A DNA stretch of 64,000 nucleotides from Pelecanus crispus. Its lineage: Eukaryota > Chordata > Aves > Pelecaniformes > Pelecanidae. This document shows, in pieces, positions 62,356 to 64,000 of the stretch (position 1 is its first letter; every line of letters starts with the position of its first letter). The stretch is from positions 123,796,309-123,860,308 of the forward strand of contig NC_134643.1 of NCBI RefSeq assembly GCF_030463565.1, given 5' to 3'. Position numbers and translations under genes: made by a program. Under the pieces are notes generated by a model that saw nothing but the letters and a program-made list of their open reading frames with translations, was not told the DNA's origin and ran no database searches.

Positions 62356-63049
62356 TCATCATATGGATAGGAAGCAGATCAAAACCAAGGAAAGAAAAGG
62401 GAAATGTTTACCTGATATCAGGCTCCTAAGTCCATACTATCCTCAAGATGTTGCTCAAGACCAGATTCACCTCATACTCTGTGTTTCCTTTACAAAAGTG
62501 TGGCTTTAATAACCCTCTTCCATGATAGCTATCCAGCCTGACATAAAGTACATGTGGTGTTTGCCAAAATTCAGAAAGGAAGGAGAGATTGTTTTTCTAA
62601 GATTACAGACCTCCCTCACAGGAGACTGGCTGACATGGGTAGCTCGTTTGGCTTGACTGGCTTTAATGAACACAGCCTTCACCTTCTGCAACAAGGCACT
62701 CATAGCAGGTCTGCAACACCTTATGTGCCCACCTCATACAAGCTTGCATTTTCTTTTAAGAGGTTACCTCAACAAACACATTGATACTGTAGGCAGAGCA
62801 AGGTTAAACACTTTTCACTCGTTTACAGAGCTTCATATAAGCTTTGTAACATGGTTCCTTTCTTCACTGCAGCCACAAATTCTGCTGAGCAATTTAGAGC
62901 TGTCAGTCACCCTGGAAACAAAACCTACACCACCCCAGTGTAGTCAATTCCCTCCATCACTCTGTTCTCACCCCAGAAAATTACACTGCTGTACATTTAC
63001 GCTAGGAGAGAAAGGAATCTGGGCTACCTTGTTCTTCCAGTGAAATTAC

Positions 63050-63173
63050 CTGAAGAAGGACATGCTGTGTCTCCTCTATTAAAAAATGGCATATTTTTGC
63101 TGTTACATTTAAAGTCTGCTGTTCGTTTCTGGCTGAAATTACATCACCAAGCAGCACTCTCCTCCAGGAAGTA
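63050..63173 (-). CDS. candidate coding exon B of an unidentified minus-strand gene
   Basis: A strong acceptor (ACATTTTTGTTTTAG, ending 63174) and a near-perfect donor (CAG/GTAATT, GT at 63049-63048) bound 124 bases. Only one frame is open: it uses the first base to complete a codon and then 41 codons, ending on a codon boundary. The peptide runs from TSWRRVLLGDVISARNEQ to LIEETQHVLLQ, and its second half looks like the start of a helix that continues into exon C. The exit phase (0) fits exon C. The entry phase (2) does not fit the exit phase of exon A (1). Joined directly to A, the reading frame would stop at TAA 63139-63141. So either an exon is missing between them or B is a regulated cassette. 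Family not recognised. Confidence 0.45.
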
Positions 63174-63706
63174 CTAAAACAAAAATGTTTGAACAACACA
63201 CAATCGTTTGCTGTATTTCCCAACTGAATGACAAACATACGGTTATGCCAAGAGTAACATGACTGGCATAAGGCGAGTAGGGTCAGCATACATGAGAAAG
63301 GCACACAGCATTCTGATATGAGACCGATAAGGCAAGCAAAAGAGAAGAGAGATTTAATGGTCTGGAGCAGGAGTTCCACTCCTCCACCCCTCCCCTTTCA
63401 GCCAAAGCCAGTCTGCACTTAGACCAATGCTTCTGGTCTTTACGGCTCTGCCATGTTGCCACCAACTTCAGCAGCACCAGTGAGGAGTAAAAGCTATTCA
63501 CTCAGAACTTATTAGTGTGGCCTCTGCTAAACTTTACCTCACATACTGACACATTTCATAGGCTTGAAATCAGTACCGCGGGGATTTATTTTTAGTTCTT
63601 ATAATCAACTTATTCCACTCAGCAATGAATCTTCAAAGCATAAACAGCTTCAAAAAAGAGAAAACTTTTTTTTTAAATTCACTATTACAAGCAAAGCTCA
63701 GGTAAC

Positions 63707-63841
63707 CATTTTCTATTAATGCTGTTTGAGGCAAATTTGCCACTTGGAACAAAGGATCAAAACTGTGCTGACAGTCACTGGAGATGAATTTCAGCGACTT
63801 ATTTGGCCTTAGAATTTCAGAAACAGCCTGTGGAACACATG
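63707..63841 (-). CDS. candidate coding exon A of an unidentified minus-strand gene
   Basis: The acceptor CTTGATTTCTTTAAAG ends at 63842. The exon is 135 bases, open in a single frame, and exits at GAAAATG/GTTACC, an acceptable but not strong donor (GT at 63706-63705). It begins and ends in phase 1, so it could be skipped without a frame change. The peptide includes CVPQAVSEILRPNKSLKF and DPLFQVANLPQTALIEN, with normal globular composition, and matches no family I can name. The rest of the gene must lie beyond the window's right edge. Chance origin is possible but less likely given three exon-like segments within 1.8 kb on one strand. Confidence 0.42.
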
Positions 63842-64000
63842 CTTTAAAGAAATCAAGCAAGGTCAATAGCATTTAAAAGTCTCATCAAACCAACAGGAAA
63901 AAGGTCTGGAGTCTGAACCTTGAAGTAATATCTGGTTCTCAAAATAGAAAGGGAAAACAATGGTGTGTCTACCATTTAATACAAGAAATCAAAAGAACAA

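Noticed and set aside
62611-62685. Possible 75-base minus-strand exon between B and C (acceptor TTGTTGCAG, donor GAG/GTCTGT)
   Set aside because: It is in phase with B and C, but the polypyrimidine tract is weak, the donor is poor and the encoded Lys/Ala-rich peptide is uninformative. Kept only as an outside possibility.
63241-63312. Possible 72-base minus-strand exon between A and B (acceptor CATATCAG, donor GTATGT)
   Set aside because: Good splice signals, but it exits in phase 1 and so does not repair the A-to-B frame; the predicted peptide is Cys/Leu-rich and unconvincing.
1-64000. Bacterial-type systems, CRISPR arrays, tRNA or rRNA genes, endogenous retroviruses
   Set aside because: No regularly spaced direct repeats, no operon-like ORF packing, no tRNA cloverleaf or rRNA core sequence, and no LTR pair or retroviral gag/pol/env motif was found by eye.

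Overview
The window looks like vertebrate nuclear DNA, most likely from a bird (another archosaur or a turtle is possible). It is AT-rich and intron-poor in coding signal. Its only clear mobile elements are CR1 non-LTR retrotransposons with the typical ATTCTATG 3' octamers. Interspersed repeats cover only about 2-3 percent of the 64 kb, with no SINE clusters and no recognisable LTR elements, which fits a compact avian genome. No bacterial operon, CRISPR array, rRNA or tRNA was seen.

Layout: (1) 1-12.4 kb is unannotatable AT-rich sequence with one stretch (10.5-11.05 kb, minus strand) that may be a decayed coding sequence. (2) 12.46-12.80 kb is a 5'-truncated, well-preserved CR1 3' end on the plus strand. 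(3) 13-31 kb is non-coding; parts near 15.3-15.5, 20.1-20.4 and 21.4-21.9 kb have homeobox, octamer and SOX/POU-like motifs, as expected of conserved enhancers in a gene desert. (4) 31.2-33.95 kb holds a CR1 cluster on the minus strand: a possible old fragment, a short 3' fragment and a 1.5 kb copy covering most of the reverse transcriptase, inactivated by two in-frame stops and by loss of the second catalytic aspartate. (5) 34-60 kb is mostly non-coding, with a small CpG-rich patch near 49.7 kb and two speculative plus-strand exons (40.94-41.19 and 52.09-52.18 kb) that are phase-compatible. (6) 60.9-63.85 kb holds the best candidate host gene: three minus-strand exons with good splice signals, ending in a stop codon and an AT-rich 3' UTR; its upstream part lies beyond the window's right edge.

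The most interesting observation is in that terminal gene. Its last exon is open in two frames. Splicing exon A directly to exon C keeps one frame (a hydrophilic Gly/Ser/Pro-containing tail). Exon B joins exon C in the other frame (an amphipathic, coiled-coil-like tail), while A joined to B gives an early stop. This predicts either a poison or cassette exon or an unseen upstream exon. I could not name this gene. No finding here amounts to a proven new system, and all host-exon calls need transcript or comparative support.
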